Assembly (NCBI RefSeq): GCF_036169555.1
Contig: NZ_CP108032.1
Coordinates: 1,364,001-1,428,000 of the forward strand
Direction: 5' to 3'
Length of the DNA stretch: 64,000 nucleotides
Source of the DNA: Streptomyces sp. NBC_00306
GTDB lineage: Bacteria > Actinomycetota > Actinomycetes > Streptomycetales > Streptomycetaceae
Under the pieces are notes generated by a model that worked only from the letters and a program-made list of their open reading frames with translations, made no database searches and was not told the DNA's origin. Shown piece after piece: positions 63,993 to 64,000 of this stretch (positions within the stretch are counted from its first letter, which is position 1; the number at the start of each line of letters is the position of its first letter). A program made the position numbers and the translations under genes.

Positions 63993-64000
63993 GGCGTTCT

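Noticed and set aside
63732..64000. Plus-strand frame starting MPLMEAAGPPAPP, open to the right edge
   Set aside because: Weak codon bias, no ribosome site, and it runs through the terminator hairpin at 63955-63992.

Overview
The window is a piece of a Streptomyces (or very close actinobacterial) chromosome. The reasons are the very high GC content, the strong third-position G/C bias in every real gene, frequent GTG and TTG starts, many start codons sitting 5-7 nt after a TANNNT -10 box (leaderless transcripts), and typical families: SARP regulator, PknB-type kinase, LAXTG sortase substrate, DUF1918, DUF5997, F420-dependent PPOX enzyme, ECF sigma factors, and a BluB-CobT fusion. Most of it is core chromosome. 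I see no insertion sequence, phage, integrase, CRISPR array or rRNA operon. One gene runs off the left edge.

Layout. 1-1874: pabB and pabC for p-aminobenzoate (folate). 2017-2485: five tRNA genes (Gly-GCC, Cys-GCA, three Val-GAC). 2547-7146: an oxalate/formate-type MFS transporter with its 38-residue partner, a zinc-ribbon protein, an APH-fold phosphotransferase, an 800-bp non-coding repeat region, and two small proteins. 7433-9464: Ser/Thr kinase and SpoU methyltransferase. 9518-16990: late cobalamin and siroheme block (cobA, then 1.1 kb of repeats, then BluB-CobT, then cobL). 17112-21804: GNAT, two tandem MetQ lipoproteins, MetI, MetN, and a Cys/Met-rich leader peptide. 21888-26700: HAD phosphatase, small membrane proteins, GNAT, sigma factor, glycerophosphodiesterase, PlsC acyltransferase. 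26856-30320: SARP-CGNR fusion, TetR and drug-efflux MFS. 31053-33766 and 39167-44080: the arginine genes argG, argH and argCJBDR, with ArgR-type promoter regions at argG and argC. Between these two blocks lie a HEAT-repeat protein, a PPOX protein, and a three-gene extracytosolic flavin electron-transfer operon (36099-39147).

44161-64000 holds Rrf2 and NmrA-like genes under one shared operator region, DUF5997 with a LysR-effector-domain protein that has no HTH, a stand-alone ctaD, a sortase-anchored alpha/beta hydrolase, an AhpD-like protein, an MFS/CGNR regulator pair, a YCII/ECF42 sigma pair, an F420-type PPOX enzyme, a phosphoglycerate-mutase-fold protein lacking its catalytic histidines, a MocR/EamA divergent pair, DUF1918, a GHL10 hydrolase, a 3-hydroxyacyl-CoA dehydrogenase, a Nudix hydrolase, and an HTH-TPR regulator.

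The most unusual content is the flavinylation operon with a duplicated FMN-binding domain, the leader peptide before metN, the SARP-CGNR fusion beside TetR and MFS, the degenerate histidine phosphatase, and three gene-free stretches made of degenerate repeats (5665-6494, 10775-11857, 55149-55575).
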